The translations under genes and the position numbers were made by a program. The notes below the pieces were generated by a model. The model was not told the origin of the DNA, searched no databases, and was given only the letters and a program-made list of their open reading frames with translations. This document shows, in pieces, positions 5,888-15,323 of a stretch of DNA of 20,719 nucleotides. Numbering within the stretch: position 1 is the stretch's first letter; every line of letters begins with the position of its first letter. The DNA comes from a virus, in IMG/VR virus record IMGVR_UViG_3300030099_007964, positions 2,582 to 23,300 of that record. One strand, given 5' to 3'.

Positions 5888-8800
5888 ATGAGTCTTTATC
5901 AGCACGTCAAAGTTAATAAAAAGATAAAAATTAAATCAAGTGCATTCTTTGAAATGCCGTTGAATACTGCTAATTCTTCTCATTACAATGTGAACATGGA
6001 CAGTGTGACGCAAATTGGTCCCGATGGAAACCCAGCTGTGATATCTGTTCCAGTAACCTTCGAGAGTCTTTACAATGGGTACGACGAATTTACAGGTTAT
6101 CAAATATTAAGCAAGCTAGTAACGGATTCAATACTTCCCCGAGCGTTAAGGTATGGATTACTTTATAACTATTTCGGCTACCCTGTGGCAAACGTCTCTC
6201 CTTATGACGACAACACAAATGATTATAAATCAGATCAAAGCGCTAAGTATTCTGTTTCAGACGGCGACAAAACAAGTCTTTCGCAATATGTGGATCAAGT
6301 TTACCCTCAAGGTAATTTAGCATACATTGTTCCATTTGACTATTCTGGAGAATATGAGCCCATATTTTATCAAATAAGCTATCTCGAATACGCTATAGAG
6401 AATCACAATGAAGGATACGAGGCTGACGAGGGTATTTCAAGTGTTGGATCTTATTATGATTTAGCTAAAAAAGCAAATAAAATTAGTGACTCTTACTACA
6501 TTGACCATGTTTTTTCTTATTTGAGAGGAAATAGAATGTATGGAAGCGACTGGTTTTCGTGTAAGGTTGATCCTGTTTCTTTGCATCTTTGCTCAACCCA
6601 ACTTAATATGTTAAATAAAACCAAGTTTGTTCTTTCAACGGACGATTCCGATGGGAGTTTAGATTATACATTTTTAAGGGCGGGCACTAGTGATGACGGA
6701 GTTGATTACGGACTTGCGTATCAAGACCCTCCAGATCCCAACGATCCAAAAATAACATGGAACAAAGATCAATTGGGTCTTTGTCATTTTTGGATGATAA
6801 ACAACAGGGCGCACTTTGAAAATTTGCAGAGTCTTTATTCACTTGAAGGAGGCAGTGCCGATATAACAAACGACGAATTATACGTGGCATATTTCCCAGG
6901 CATTTTTGGTCTTACAGAATATGCAGGAACGGCTAATATAGCTGCAATTTCTGTAGCTAAACAATATTATGGAATATCATCTAATAGATTATGGGAAAGT
7001 GTAACAAACCCTCTGCACAAAACTTGGGCTAAAGCATTTCTACCAGGGTCGATCACGCCCTCCGCGGGTTCTTACGAAGGGGATCTTGTTTATTTCTCCT
7101 CAGTCGAAGGAACGCTGCAAGAATACTATAAATATGGTTCACCAACTGAGCCATATGCTACAGAATCAGGTGTTGATTTATGGCAAATTGACGGAGAATA
7201 TTCTTTTGTAAATCCTGGTAGCGACATGAGAAAGATCGTTGGAAAATATGCCAATACTAAATGGTACTGGCAATATGACTTAAATCCCGATGAGTTTGGT
7301 TTGATCAATGGATCTGTAAAAGATCCAGATTTGGAACTTTCTGGCATACCTTTGTGGCAAAAATTCAGGTACTCAAATATCGCTTCAGCTTTTTGCTTAA
7401 CTCCAGGTCCTAAAGTAAAAAATCAAAAAAGTTATGACTTTTATCTAACAAATCCAAATGAAACTTTGAATGCTATTGTTCCTCAAATTATTGATTATGT
7501 TGCAAAAGTAGTTCCAAAAAGTTTGAATAATAGTGCAAATGATTCTATAGACGGAATCAAAAAGTTTAGAATTTCAAATAAAATTAAAGAAAATTTGTCT
7601 CCTAACGAACAAAAAATGGAGCTAATTTCAAATTATAAATTAGGAATCACTGCAAACCATGAAAACGATCTTGAAATGATTGGGTATGAGTATGTTGAAC
7701 AACAAGGTCTTGTAGGAGCTACAGATTTCGGAGTCGTTGGTTGGCCAAGCTACGGAACATATTCTGGAATAGTGCCATCAAAAAACAAAGTAAACTATGC
7801 TCTTTTAGACAGCCCATGGTACTCATATGGTGAGATCCAGAATGATAAGCCAGACAATTTTATGATTGTCCCCGCGGACCCAATGTCTTTGGCACACATG
7901 GTGAACGTAATGCCAAAACAGAAAAATCAAGCTGGGGGATATTATGCAGACGCCGCACAGTTGTATTTTAGTAAAAAAAACTACACAGATGGAATCGGTG
8001 AGTCCACTTCCCTTCCAGAACGCGCTTGGAAACAATTAGAAATTTCTAAAGTAGTATCGGACCTTTTTGCAGCACATAAATTTGGAAGAAAACCATACGG
8101 ATTTTATCAAAATAATTTTCCAGACCCTAATGGGTTCACAGGCCCATCCCCAAATACCCCAGATGCGGAATTTGCATATGGATTTACAACACCTGCTGGT
8201 GGATATAAGGGAGAAGATCCAGATTCTTTCCAAGGAGTAGGGTTTGGTAGCTACAGCGAAATTACAGAAATGTCTAATTTGATATTTCCTGTTTGGGAAT
8301 ATGATCAAGAGGCGATTGATGAAATTAACTGGCAACCTCTGATAAAAAGTTTTGAGGATGAAGAAAAATATGCTGATCAAATTTCTGATTTTCCAGCATT
8401 TAAAAACAGAATTAATTACGGCTTACCAGACTGGGTTAAGAAAATATCAATATACCCATCTATTGAAAGACATGTCACATCCGTTGGATTATCTTTCTAC
8501 TACGGTCCCTTACAGCGTAAAAGCTTTGACCAAGGTGGCACTATAGAATTTTCCCCACCTGGTCCTTATTACGCACTCAACAAAATGACACCCGAAGCAG
8601 CAAGCTATAATATCGCCGCGCTGGATCAACACATTCTTACATATCAAAATTCTGATTTTACTGGATTTATTGGTGGCGGACTTCCATGGGTAAAATATAA
8701 CTACAATTATGATCCTAAATCCAACACTTATCGAGAAATAATTACCGTTAGGTATGTTGTGGAGATGGAAATTGATGAGAGTCAGTTAATCGCTGATTTA

Positions 8801-11800
8801 GTTGGATATGGTGCCGTTAGTTTATCTGGTACACCAGAGGGATACTTGAAGCAAGGCTTTGATGTTGTAGACTTGTTGGTTAAATCAAACGGAAATATTG
8901 AAAATGAATTATTAAAAGAAGAATACGATAACATAATTAATTCAGCAGAAGCGCTTGGTTTAGATCCCTCTCAGTTTCCTAGTCTTTTCCCAGAAGAATT
9001 TGTCGAAGATTTTAATCTTGAGGAAAAAGAAATTGATCTAATAAACGACGGGCTAGATCCAAATGCATGGATAAACCTCCCGAATGATCAGAGCACAATA
9101 GCTTTAAAAAGAACCCCAGGACCCGATGCAGAAAATATTGGATATGTGGATAAATATACATTTGTAAAAGTCCTTAAAGAATGGGTAAACGGAAAAGGAG
9201 AGTTTCATAAGGTAAAAATAACAGATTCAGACTCTCCCTACAATGGAAGTGTCGGGTTCCTGCCTCCTGAAGTGATTTCTCCAAGTCCAAAATCAGTTGA
9301 AAACAAGATATTTTTTGAGGATAAGTTTTCGCAGGAAGGCTTAAAATTAACTGAAACTGAAGTTCAGTATATGTCAGAAGCTGCTTTAGCCTTAAATGCA
9401 CCAAAATGGTTTGAACTTGATGATCCATATTATTACAAAGGGGACGGAGAATATTGGATAAATGTTAAATTACCCGCTGCATCGTTCAGTGAGGTAGGGT
9501 GTATTGTTGATGAGCAGGACCTAGAAAACAAAAAACAGTTTGCAAAAGATTTAGCTTTGAGAGAAATTTTAGACTTTCTTAATAAATCTTATACAGATGA
9601 GGATGTCACTAAGCTTTTAGAAACATACCTTGTTGTTAGAATAGACGAGGGCGTTGATAATTATTATTTAAATTTAAGACCTGGAGAACCAGTACAGTTC
9701 TTGGTAAAAATTGGAGCAATTTATGTTAAAGCTTTTAAATCCAAAGCGATGGTGTTGGAAGAATTAAAAGAAAGTTCAACCTATGTTATTGATTTGGACA
9801 CGAGGTTTTATCAACAGCATGTAACTCAGGCTTTATTTTCTTTAAATAAAATATATTTAGATATTTTCACATCTCAGTTTTCTGTGAAGGGGTTTAATGT
9901 GCTCAAAGAGGCTAAGAGAATATCTGTAATACCAGTTGAATTAAACAGGCTGATTGCTTTAAATGGCTACGAGATAGGAAACAAAAATCTTAGAAACAGA
10001 ATTACTATAGGTTTTGATTCTGATTTTAAAGTTGTTTTTGTTTCTTATAAAGAACAAAACGCAGATGAAAAACTTTTAGAAATTGGTTTAAATAAATTAA
10101 TTAATAGAGAGCCATTCGTGTACCAGAATACAATGTCGCTATTCTATCACCATAGGCTCTTAAAAAATCCAACAATTTCTTGGAAATCTGTGGTTGAAAA
10201 TTATTTAATTAATCCCAAAGCACAGATAGTGCCAAAAGACCCAGGGGACTTAAAAATACCATCCTCTGTTTGTTCACCCCCGTCTTTTGTATTTCCAGAC
10301 TGGCAAGATATTCTCCAGGGAATAGCCCAACAACTAGATACTGCACTTGATCTCGATCCAAGATTTGACGCTGGGTCTTTTCAGTTTAGCTTGCTTCAAC
10401 TTTTCCCCCCATGCCCAAAACCTCCAAGCGGAAAAGGACCTGCCCTCTTTCAAATGCTGTTGGACGTTGGCAATGAAACAGCCTTTGTCGAAGGGCGAGG
10501 AAAATTAAATTTTGGAGAAGATGGCGTTTCCTTTGATGGAAACGGCGAAGAGTTATTAGCACAATTTAATTCGATGCTTGAAGGATCAAAAGAGTGGGCA
10601 ACAGATAATTTCTTCGGATCTGAATCTTTAAAAAATCTTAGAACTAGAATTTTTTCTCTCGATGACCTTCAAGAATTAGTTCTGGATTATGTTGATCCAG
10701 CTAGCCTCTATAGTAGAATATGTAAGTGTTTCCTTGATATTGTAGGATTTGACGAAATACAAGCACCAAATTTTGAAATAAGTGCAGAGGGCGGTTCTGC
10801 TGGTATGAGAGTAAGACCTGGGCAAGCTATGGTTAACTCCATAACAGATGATGAATCAGGTCCTAAACCTTCTGCTTTTGAATTAGAAGCCAAAGGACCA
10901 AAAGCGGAGACAAATTTTTTCGATCCAAACAAAAAAGTATCAATCAATACAGATGACTTGCTTTGCTCATTTTGCTTTAATATACCAAGTGTATTCTTAA
11001 GATTGCCAACAACAAATATATTAGATGAGCTTATTAGAGCACTAAAAGCTCTCCTTGAATTTGCCTTAGCACAGCTTTTGCTCTCTCTAATCGCCGCGGC
11101 ACTAGATATTTTAACAACATGTCCCGATATTCAATGCCCAACGGGTGGAGAAAATGTCAGAGATTATGGTAGAAATAATCTTAATGATATTTTTGACAAT
11201 TCTGATGTTGACATAGTGGATACATATGAGGCTTGTGGGTTGTTTGTAGATGATATTACTATAGACAGAAGCATGATACTAGGCTTTATGAACGCTGTGT
11301 CATCTAAATTAAGCACGATTGAGATTTTGGGTCTTTTGGATGGAACACCAGATGCAATAACTTTAAATGTAATTCAAGGAGTGCTTAACACTGAAGAATT
11401 CTCTCCCCTTAAGCCTCAAATGGACACTAAAGCAAAAATTGAAGACTTTTTTGCTTGCGCGGGGCAACAACTTCCACCAAATGCCCTAGCAGATCTTGAA
11501 GATGAACTAGTTGAAATTTATCAAGATATTGATTTTTGTAAAAATTTATATGATGATGCATCAGCAAAGTTAGCTGATAAGTGTGGGGATGTCATTAACG
11601 CTCAAGAAATATTGGATAAAATAGAAAATTTAGATCTTGAGAATTATAAAAATATAGCAAACATTTTTAGACAAACAGACGACCTATCCACGCAACTTCC
11701 ACCTATGTTTTCAGACGGAAGTGGAGTCCAGAGCATTATGTCTCAACTTACAAACAAATCCCCGTCTGTTAATTATGCTATAGATAAAACAGTTGAAACC

Positions 11801-14800
11801 GCCGTGGTTTCAGTTGCATCGATTCTGACAAAAGAGAGTGTTGAGTTCAATACTGTTTCAAAGGTGGGCGGAGAATATAGAAATGTTATGCTCTTTCCAG
11901 ATGATGGACTTGAAGATGTTCTTAGGGAACCTATAGGATTGATGGGGGCAAGATTGTTGTTCATGTTGGGCGGCAATAGAGAAAATCGCTTAGTAAGAAA
12001 TATTGATATCAAGTTTAAGGATTTGCAAGCATATGTAACTGTCGATGAAGATGAGCAAAGTATGAGAATTACTACACTCGCTTCAAATGTTGTAGAATCA
12101 CCAGAGTCAGGCAATGAGTTGATGACAGAGGAAGAGCTTGAAGCATTAAAAATTTACCAAGAGCAAACTGGAGCTTCTAGCATTATTGGTGAGCAAATGG
12201 GCGAAGGAGCAAATAACCAAGTTATACTGACCTTTAATCCACCCAGTAAGGAAGACGGACAAGCGATATACACCAATAACTATACATTTGGATTTATTGT
12301 CTCGCATGGTGCAATGCCAAAAGACAAGCTAGAGGAAACAATACAGTCTAAAAATAATGTTTTACTGTCTGAATTTAACTCATACCCTGAAAGGTTTTCG
12401 GCGGTTGTTTTAAATGGTAAAGAAGAAGAAATTCCAGTAAATGTGAAGCAACTATTAGATCAATATCCTTTGGATGGATCTTCGGAAGTGTCTGAGCATT
12501 CTCAATTTTTTGGCAACTTGATAACAGGTGGAATATATAGCGGAGGTGTTCCTTATAATTTTGTTGAAAATTTCGACCCCGAAGCTCCCGCTGAACAGCT
12601 TACACTGCAATCATTGAATTTGCCAGAAGATTTTTATTCTTTGATTCAAAAAGATATATATTGGTCTATATCGACTTTTATTATTAATTCACTTGCAAAA
12701 AAAGTTTCTGAAAACGGTCTTTTGGGAAAATATGATGATAATCCTTTTAACAAAATTGATGGCAGTGTTGAGTCTATATTGGGTCTTGGGGGTGTTCTTC
12801 CTGTTGTCCTTGCGATGGCAATCGCTTCTCCAGGATTTTTATTTATAGCGTTTAAAAATTTAACTAGAAAGCTATACAGAAGAGAACTTCAAAATTTAGA
12901 TCTTGCACCCGCACCATCTAACCAAGGTGGTAGTACCATCCCCATCGGACTAATCAACTTTGCCGCTGTATCTGATTCTATAAAAATGAATTATGACATG
13001 TCTAAGTTTAACGACCCAACATCAGAGGAGTTGCAACCAACAAACCTCGCTTTTGCTGAAGGTTGGATAGGTGCTTTGATCCAATTGCATGCATCTGAAT
13101 TTTTCTGCAAAGGAATTCACACAACATCAGTGTTCCCAATCGAATTATTCAGAGACGAAGAAACAATCATTGAATATATTTTCAGCGACTTTGAATTTTG
13201 GCTTAATCTTCCAAACAACAATGCGTTTACTTTTGCTTATTACGATTTAGTTAATTCTATAATTAGATCAAAATCAGAGTGGACTCCAGACGATGAAGCT
13301 TCAGATTTCGGTTTTGAAATACATGGCGAAATATTTGATTTAAAAATGGGAAAACCAATTAGAGTTGATAGTTGGCAAGATGCGACAAAAATGCTTATAC
13401 GCAGATATTATATGGATTCACTATCTTTTATTAAAAATAGAGTCAACCAATTGCAGCTTGTTGGAAATGAACAACCAAAAGATTTAAACCCAATATCTAT
13501 ATTGACATATCCTCAAGTCTTAGAAATAGCTGATCCTCCTTATGGTATTTTAGTTCCAAACACTGAATATGCTTTTAACTTTGATGAATTGCACCTGGAT
13601 TATAAATATGATGAACTAGATTCCTTCTTAAAATCAGGTATTGGTATATATCATGACTCCCCTACCATACCAATAATGCCACAATCATTGTTTCAGCCCG
13701 AACGTGTATGGCAATTTTGGAATGGAAAATTCTTTTTTCAGACGTATTTTAAGTTGACAGAACTAAAGCCCAATGGCGAAAAATACAAAAAAACTGTAAA
13801 TAAGTTGATCGAAAAATGCGGATTTTCAGAGGACGGAGCGATGGATGTTCTTAATACTTTTGCTCAAAGATCTTTATCTTTTAAGGGGCACGTATCAAAG
13901 AGAAATTTACAGTTCATAGTGAATGAGTTAGCTAACGGAGATGCTTTTATGGGTTATCTTAAGCCAGATGATAAAGAATTGTTTAATGATATTGGATTGA
14001 TAGGAGAATCAGGGTTTAATTTATTAGAAGAAGTTCAGGAAGATTCTGAATATCATGAGATTATTGCTGATATTAAATTTCATCTTTCAGTGGAAGATTT
14101 TTTTGAGTCTGTAAATATGGGAGTAAGAATGTGTTTTGGCTTTGCAGACACAGACGACCCCGAAGTGTCTTTACCCATACAATTTCTTGGTATTAAACCC
14201 AATTACATAACACAAAAAATGAAAAACGTGATTAATGATCTTTTAAACGACTATGGTGATTCGGTTGAGGATGACTTAGACGGACAGTATGGCTCTCTTT
14301 TACAGCAAGCCTCATTAACAAAGTCTCTTAGAGTTGTAGAGGATGTGGGGTTTACTAACGGAGGTTTTCAAGAAAAGTATAGCTATATTTTCCCAATTAT
14401 CTCAAATGAGAGAACAATCGTTGGAGAACCATCTCCCGCCACCCCACACTATGGAGTAAACTCTGAACTCGATAATTACTTCAAAATCCAATTGGATGCC
14501 TTGAGCAACCCAGAACATTATCAATATTATGACTATAAAATTTTTATGGACAATTTAATGGCAAATCCTAGTTTTTCGTCAAAAATAGCTACCATGGTTT
14601 CTGAAATAATTGGAAGCACCCCGTACGAGAGTCTATTTAAATATAGCATCCCAGTTTCTAGAATTATGTCCATGGTATCTATTTATAATGCACAAGAAGT
14701 TAGCCTTTCTACTGCTACAAACGTTAACTTTATTGGCACAAAAGCTGTTTTAAAAGACATATTGCTGGGAATCTATAAATCAAGAGGAAAAGATTCTTAC

Positions 14801-14884
14801 AAAAATGAATCAGAAAGCATAAAGAAAAGTGGAGGTTCATCAGGTACAGCGGTATCTTCTTACAAAAGTTTTAAAGGACTATAA
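5888..14884 (+). CDS. Giant unassigned virion-type protein, 2998 aa
   Basis: One uninterrupted frame encodes 2998 residues; I cannot assign it to a family. The first ~1000 residues are rich in Tyr, Asn, Gly and Pro and look beta-rich, as in tail fibre or baseplate proteins. Residues 1068-1130 resemble a bacterial SH3 domain (ALKRTPGPD, a HKVKI strand, SVGFLPPEV end). Residues 1462-1899 hold 12 of the protein's 20 cysteines, including CKC (1612-1614), C1693xxC1696 and C1745/C1750, flanking a hydrophobic helix (about 1717-1743). Residues 2299-2322 are a membrane-like stretch bracketed by charged residues. The last 30 residues are Ser/Lys/Gly-rich and probably flexible. AAGGA (5871-5875) or GAGAGA (5880-5885) could serve as ribosome site. 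The position between hub and gp25/gp6 suggests a baseplate or tail component. A tape measure-like or host-contact role is possible. The open frame argues against decay. Confidence 0.75.
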   Translation: MSLYQHVKVNKKIKIKSSAFFEMPLNTANSSHYNVNMDSVTQIGPDGNPAVISVPVTFESLYNGYDEFTGYQILSKLVTDSILPRALRYGLLYNYFGYPVANVSPYDDNTNDYKSDQSAKYSVSDGDKTSLSQYVDQVYPQGNLAYIVPFDYSGEYEPIFYQISYLEYAIENHNEGYEADEGISSVGSYYDLAKKANKISDSYYIDHVFSYLRGNRMYGSDWFSCKVDPVSLHLCSTQLNMLNKTKFVLSTDDSDGSLDYTFLRAGTSDDGVDYGLAYQDPPDPNDPKITWNKDQLGLCHFWMINNRAHFENLQSLYSLEGGSADITNDELYVAYFPGIFGLTEYAGTANIAAISVAKQYYGISSNRLWESVTNPLHKTWAKAFLPGSITPSAGSYEGDLVYFSSVEGTLQEYYKYGSPTEPYATESGVDLWQIDGEYSFVNPGSDMRKIVGKYANTKWYWQYDLNPDEFGLINGSVKDPDLELSGIPLWQKFRYSNIASAFCLTPGPKVKNQKSYDFYLTNPNETLNAIVPQIIDYVAKVVPKSLNNSANDSIDGIKKFRISNKIKENLSPNEQKMELISNYKLGITANHENDLEMIGYEYVEQQGLVGATDFGVVGWPSYGTYSGIVPSKNKVNYALLDSPWYSYGEIQNDKPDNFMIVPADPMSLAHMVNVMPKQKNQAGGYYADAAQLYFSKKNYTDGIGESTSLPERAWKQLEISKVVSDLFAAHKFGRKPYGFYQNNFPDPNGFTGPSPNTPDAEFAYGFTTPAGGYKGEDPDSFQGVGFGSYSEITEMSNLIFPVWEYDQEAIDEINWQPLIKSFEDEEKYADQISDFPAFKNRINYGLPDWVKKISIYPSIERHVTSVGLSFYYGPLQRKSFDQGGTIEFSPPGPYYALNKMTPEAASYNIAALDQHILTYQNSDFTGFIGGGLPWVKYNYNYDPKSNTYREIITVRYVVEMEIDESQLIADLVGYGAVSLSGTPEGYLKQGFDVVDLLVKSNGNIENELLKEEYDNIINSAEALGLDPSQFPSLFPEEFVEDFNLEEKEIDLINDGLDPNAWINLPNDQSTIALKRTPGPDAENIGYVDKYTFVKVLKEWVNGKGEFHKVKITDSDSPYNGSVGFLPPEVISPSPKSVENKIFFEDKFSQEGLKLTETEVQYMSEAALALNAPKWFELDDPYYYKGDGEYWINVKLPAASFSEVGCIVDEQDLENKKQFAKDLALREILDFLNKSYTDEDVTKLLETYLVVRIDEGVDNYYLNLRPGEPVQFLVKIGAIYVKAFKSKAMVLEELKESSTYVIDLDTRFYQQHVTQALFSLNKIYLDIFTSQFSVKGFNVLKEAKRISVIPVELNRLIALNGYEIGNKNLRNRITIGFDSDFKVVFVSYKEQNADEKLLEIGLNKLINREPFVYQNTMSLFYHHRLLKNPTISWKSVVENYLINPKAQIVPKDPGDLKIPSSVCSPPSFVFPDWQDILQGIAQQLDTALDLDPRFDAGSFQFSLLQLFPPCPKPPSGKGPALFQMLLDVGNETAFVEGRGKLNFGEDGVSFDGNGEELLAQFNSMLEGSKEWATDNFFGSESLKNLRTRIFSLDDLQELVLDYVDPASLYSRICKCFLDIVGFDEIQAPNFEISAEGGSAGMRVRPGQAMVNSITDDESGPKPSAFELEAKGPKAETNFFDPNKKVSINTDDLLCSFCFNIPSVFLRLPTTNILDELIRALKALLEFALAQLLLSLIAAALDILTTCPDIQCPTGGENVRDYGRNNLNDIFDNSDVDIVDTYEACGLFVDDITIDRSMILGFMNAVSSKLSTIEILGLLDGTPDAITLNVIQGVLNTEEFSPLKPQMDTKAKIEDFFACAGQQLPPNALADLEDELVEIYQDIDFCKNLYDDASAKLADKCGDVINAQEILDKIENLDLENYKNIANIFRQTDDLSTQLPPMFSDGSGVQSIMSQLTNKSPSVNYAIDKTVETAVVSVASILTKESVEFNTVSKVGGEYRNVMLFPDDGLEDVLREPIGLMGARLLFMLGGNRENRLVRNIDIKFKDLQAYVTVDEDEQSMRITTLASNVVESPESGNELMTEEELEALKIYQEQTGASSIIGEQMGEGANNQVILTFNPPSKEDGQAIYTNNYTFGFIVSHGAMPKDKLEETIQSKNNVLLSEFNSYPERFSAVVLNGKEEEIPVNVKQLLDQYPLDGSSEVSEHSQFFGNLITGGIYSGGVPYNFVENFDPEAPAEQLTLQSLNLPEDFYSLIQKDIYWSISTFIINSLAKKVSENGLLGKYDDNPFNKIDGSVESILGLGGVLPVVLAMAIASPGFLFIAFKNLTRKLYRRELQNLDLAPAPSNQGGSTIPIGLINFAAVSDSIKMNYDMSKFNDPTSEELQPTNLAFAEGWIGALIQLHASEFFCKGIHTTSVFPIELFRDEETIIEYIFSDFEFWLNLPNNNAFTFAYYDLVNSIIRSKSEWTPDDEASDFGFEIHGEIFDLKMGKPIRVDSWQDATKMLIRRYYMDSLSFIKNRVNQLQLVGNEQPKDLNPISILTYPQVLEIADPPYGILVPNTEYAFNFDELHLDYKYDELDSFLKSGIGIYHDSPTIPIMPQSLFQPERVWQFWNGKFFFQTYFKLTELKPNGEKYKKTVNKLIEKCGFSEDGAMDVLNTFAQRSLSFKGHVSKRNLQFIVNELANGDAFMGYLKPDDKELFNDIGLIGESGFNLLEEVQEDSEYHEIIADIKFHLSVEDFFESVNMGVRMCFGFADTDDPEVSLPIQFLGIKPNYITQKMKNVINDLLNDYGDSVEDDLDGQYGSLLQQASLTKSLRVVEDVGFTNGGFQEKYSYIFPIISNERTIVGEPSPATPHYGVNSELDNYFKIQLDALSNPEHYQYYDYKIFMDNLMANPSFSSKIATMVSEIIGSTPYESLFKYSIPVSRIMSMVSIYNAQEVSLSTATNVNFIGTKAVLKDILLGIYKSRGKDSYKNESESIKKSGGSSGTAVSSYKSFKGL

Positions 14885-14887
14885 AAA

Positions 14888-15250
14888 ATGATTTCTTATT
14901 CACCAACCATACCGTTAAATCTAGACCCTGTGCTGGGCTATTCGATGAACACGGATTTAGTGCAAGTTGCAAAGCAAAATTTTAGAATGTTGATCCTAAC
15001 CGCACCAGGAGAAAGAATGATGATACCCGACTTTGGTGTCGGCTTAAGAAATTTTTTGTTTGAACAAATGGGTCCAATGACAAAAAATAAAATTAAAGAA
15101 AGAATAAATCAACAGGTTAATAGGTATATGCCATATATTGAAATTTTGAACGTTTCTTTTCAAGATACTGATATAGACAGAAACCAAGTTAACATATCTA
15201 TTTTTTATGCAATACCGTCCCTCGGAGTCGCAGAAGTGCTTAATGTTTAA
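14888..15250 (+). CDS. 25: gp25-like baseplate wedge protein
   Basis: The 120-residue protein is the gp25/TssE type found in contractile tails and type VI secretion systems. The diagnostic block is TAPGERMMIPDFGVGLRNFLFE (38-59), with the E42-R43 pair standing where T4 gp25 and TssE have the conserved Glu-Pro-Arg region. It is followed by a helix that starts FEQMGPMT and strands (EILNVSFQD, NISIFYAI) typical of the fold. The known role is a central wedge subunit that helps start sheath assembly at the baseplate. Length matches the family (T4 gp25 is 132 residues). AAAGGA (14873-14878) lies nine bases before the ATG and three bases separate it from the giant gene stop, so the two are probably co-transcribed. 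It is followed by a 73-base gap and the gp6-like gene, its physical partner in the wedge. Confidence 0.92.
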   Translation: MISYSPTIPLNLDPVLGYSMNTDLVQVAKQNFRMLILTAPGERMMIPDFGVGLRNFLFEQMGPMTKNKIKERINQQVNRYMPYIEILNVSFQDTDIDRNQVNISIFYAIPSLGVAEVLNV

Positions 15251-15259
15251 TATGCTTCT

Positions 15260-15279
15260 ATTTAATAATATCATTAAAT
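15260..15279 (+). repeat. A/T inverted repeat in the gap before the gp6-like gene
   Basis: ATTTAAT (15260-15266) and ATTAAAT (15273-15279) are exact reverse complements around AATATC. With seven A/T pairs only, the hairpin is weak, and no T-run follows, so it is unlikely to be an intrinsic terminator. The rest of the 73-base gap (15251-15323) is AT-rich with no open frame, and I see no clear TATAAATA-type late promoter in it. Confidence 0.35.
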
Positions 15280-15307
15280 TGTAAAAATACTAATTATATT
15301 ATTGAAT

Positions 15308-15313
15308 AAGGAG
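15308..15313 (+). promoter_or_regulatory. Strong Shine-Dalgarno (AAGGAG) that fixes a TTG start
   Basis: AAGGAG ends ten bases before the TTG at 15324. No in-frame ATG occurs until residue 59, which would delete the conserved gp6 N-terminus (INYTNRDF, residues 11-18). The site therefore supports TTG as the true start of the wedge gene. Confidence 0.72.
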
Positions 15314-15323
15314 AAATTCTGTT

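Noticed and set aside
7127-7134. Perfect TATAAATA octamer inside the giant gene as a late promoter
   Set aside because: It lies in a TAT-AAA-TAT run coding Tyr-Lys-Tyr in the correct frame, with no downstream gene start nearby. Chance is likely in AT-rich DNA.
6570-7910. Possible internal repeat in the giant protein (DPVSLHL near residue 228, DPMSLAHM near residue 664)
   Set aside because: The similarity covers only a few residues and does not extend into the flanks.
11773-12114. 113-residue open frame on the minus strand
   Set aside because: It is a shadow of the giant gene, with no ribosome site and low-complexity Ser/Thr content. The same applies to other minus-strand frames of 60-117 residues.
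13601-13608. Third perfect TATAAATA, late in the giant gene
   Set aside because: Also codes Tyr-Lys-Tyr. It is about 1.3 kb before gp25, so an internal promoter cannot be excluded, but nothing beyond the octamer supports it.
15251-15323. tRNA or small RNA gene in the 73-base gap
   Set aside because: There is no cloverleaf, anticodon arm or CCA end; it holds only a weak A/T inverted repeat and the ribosome site.
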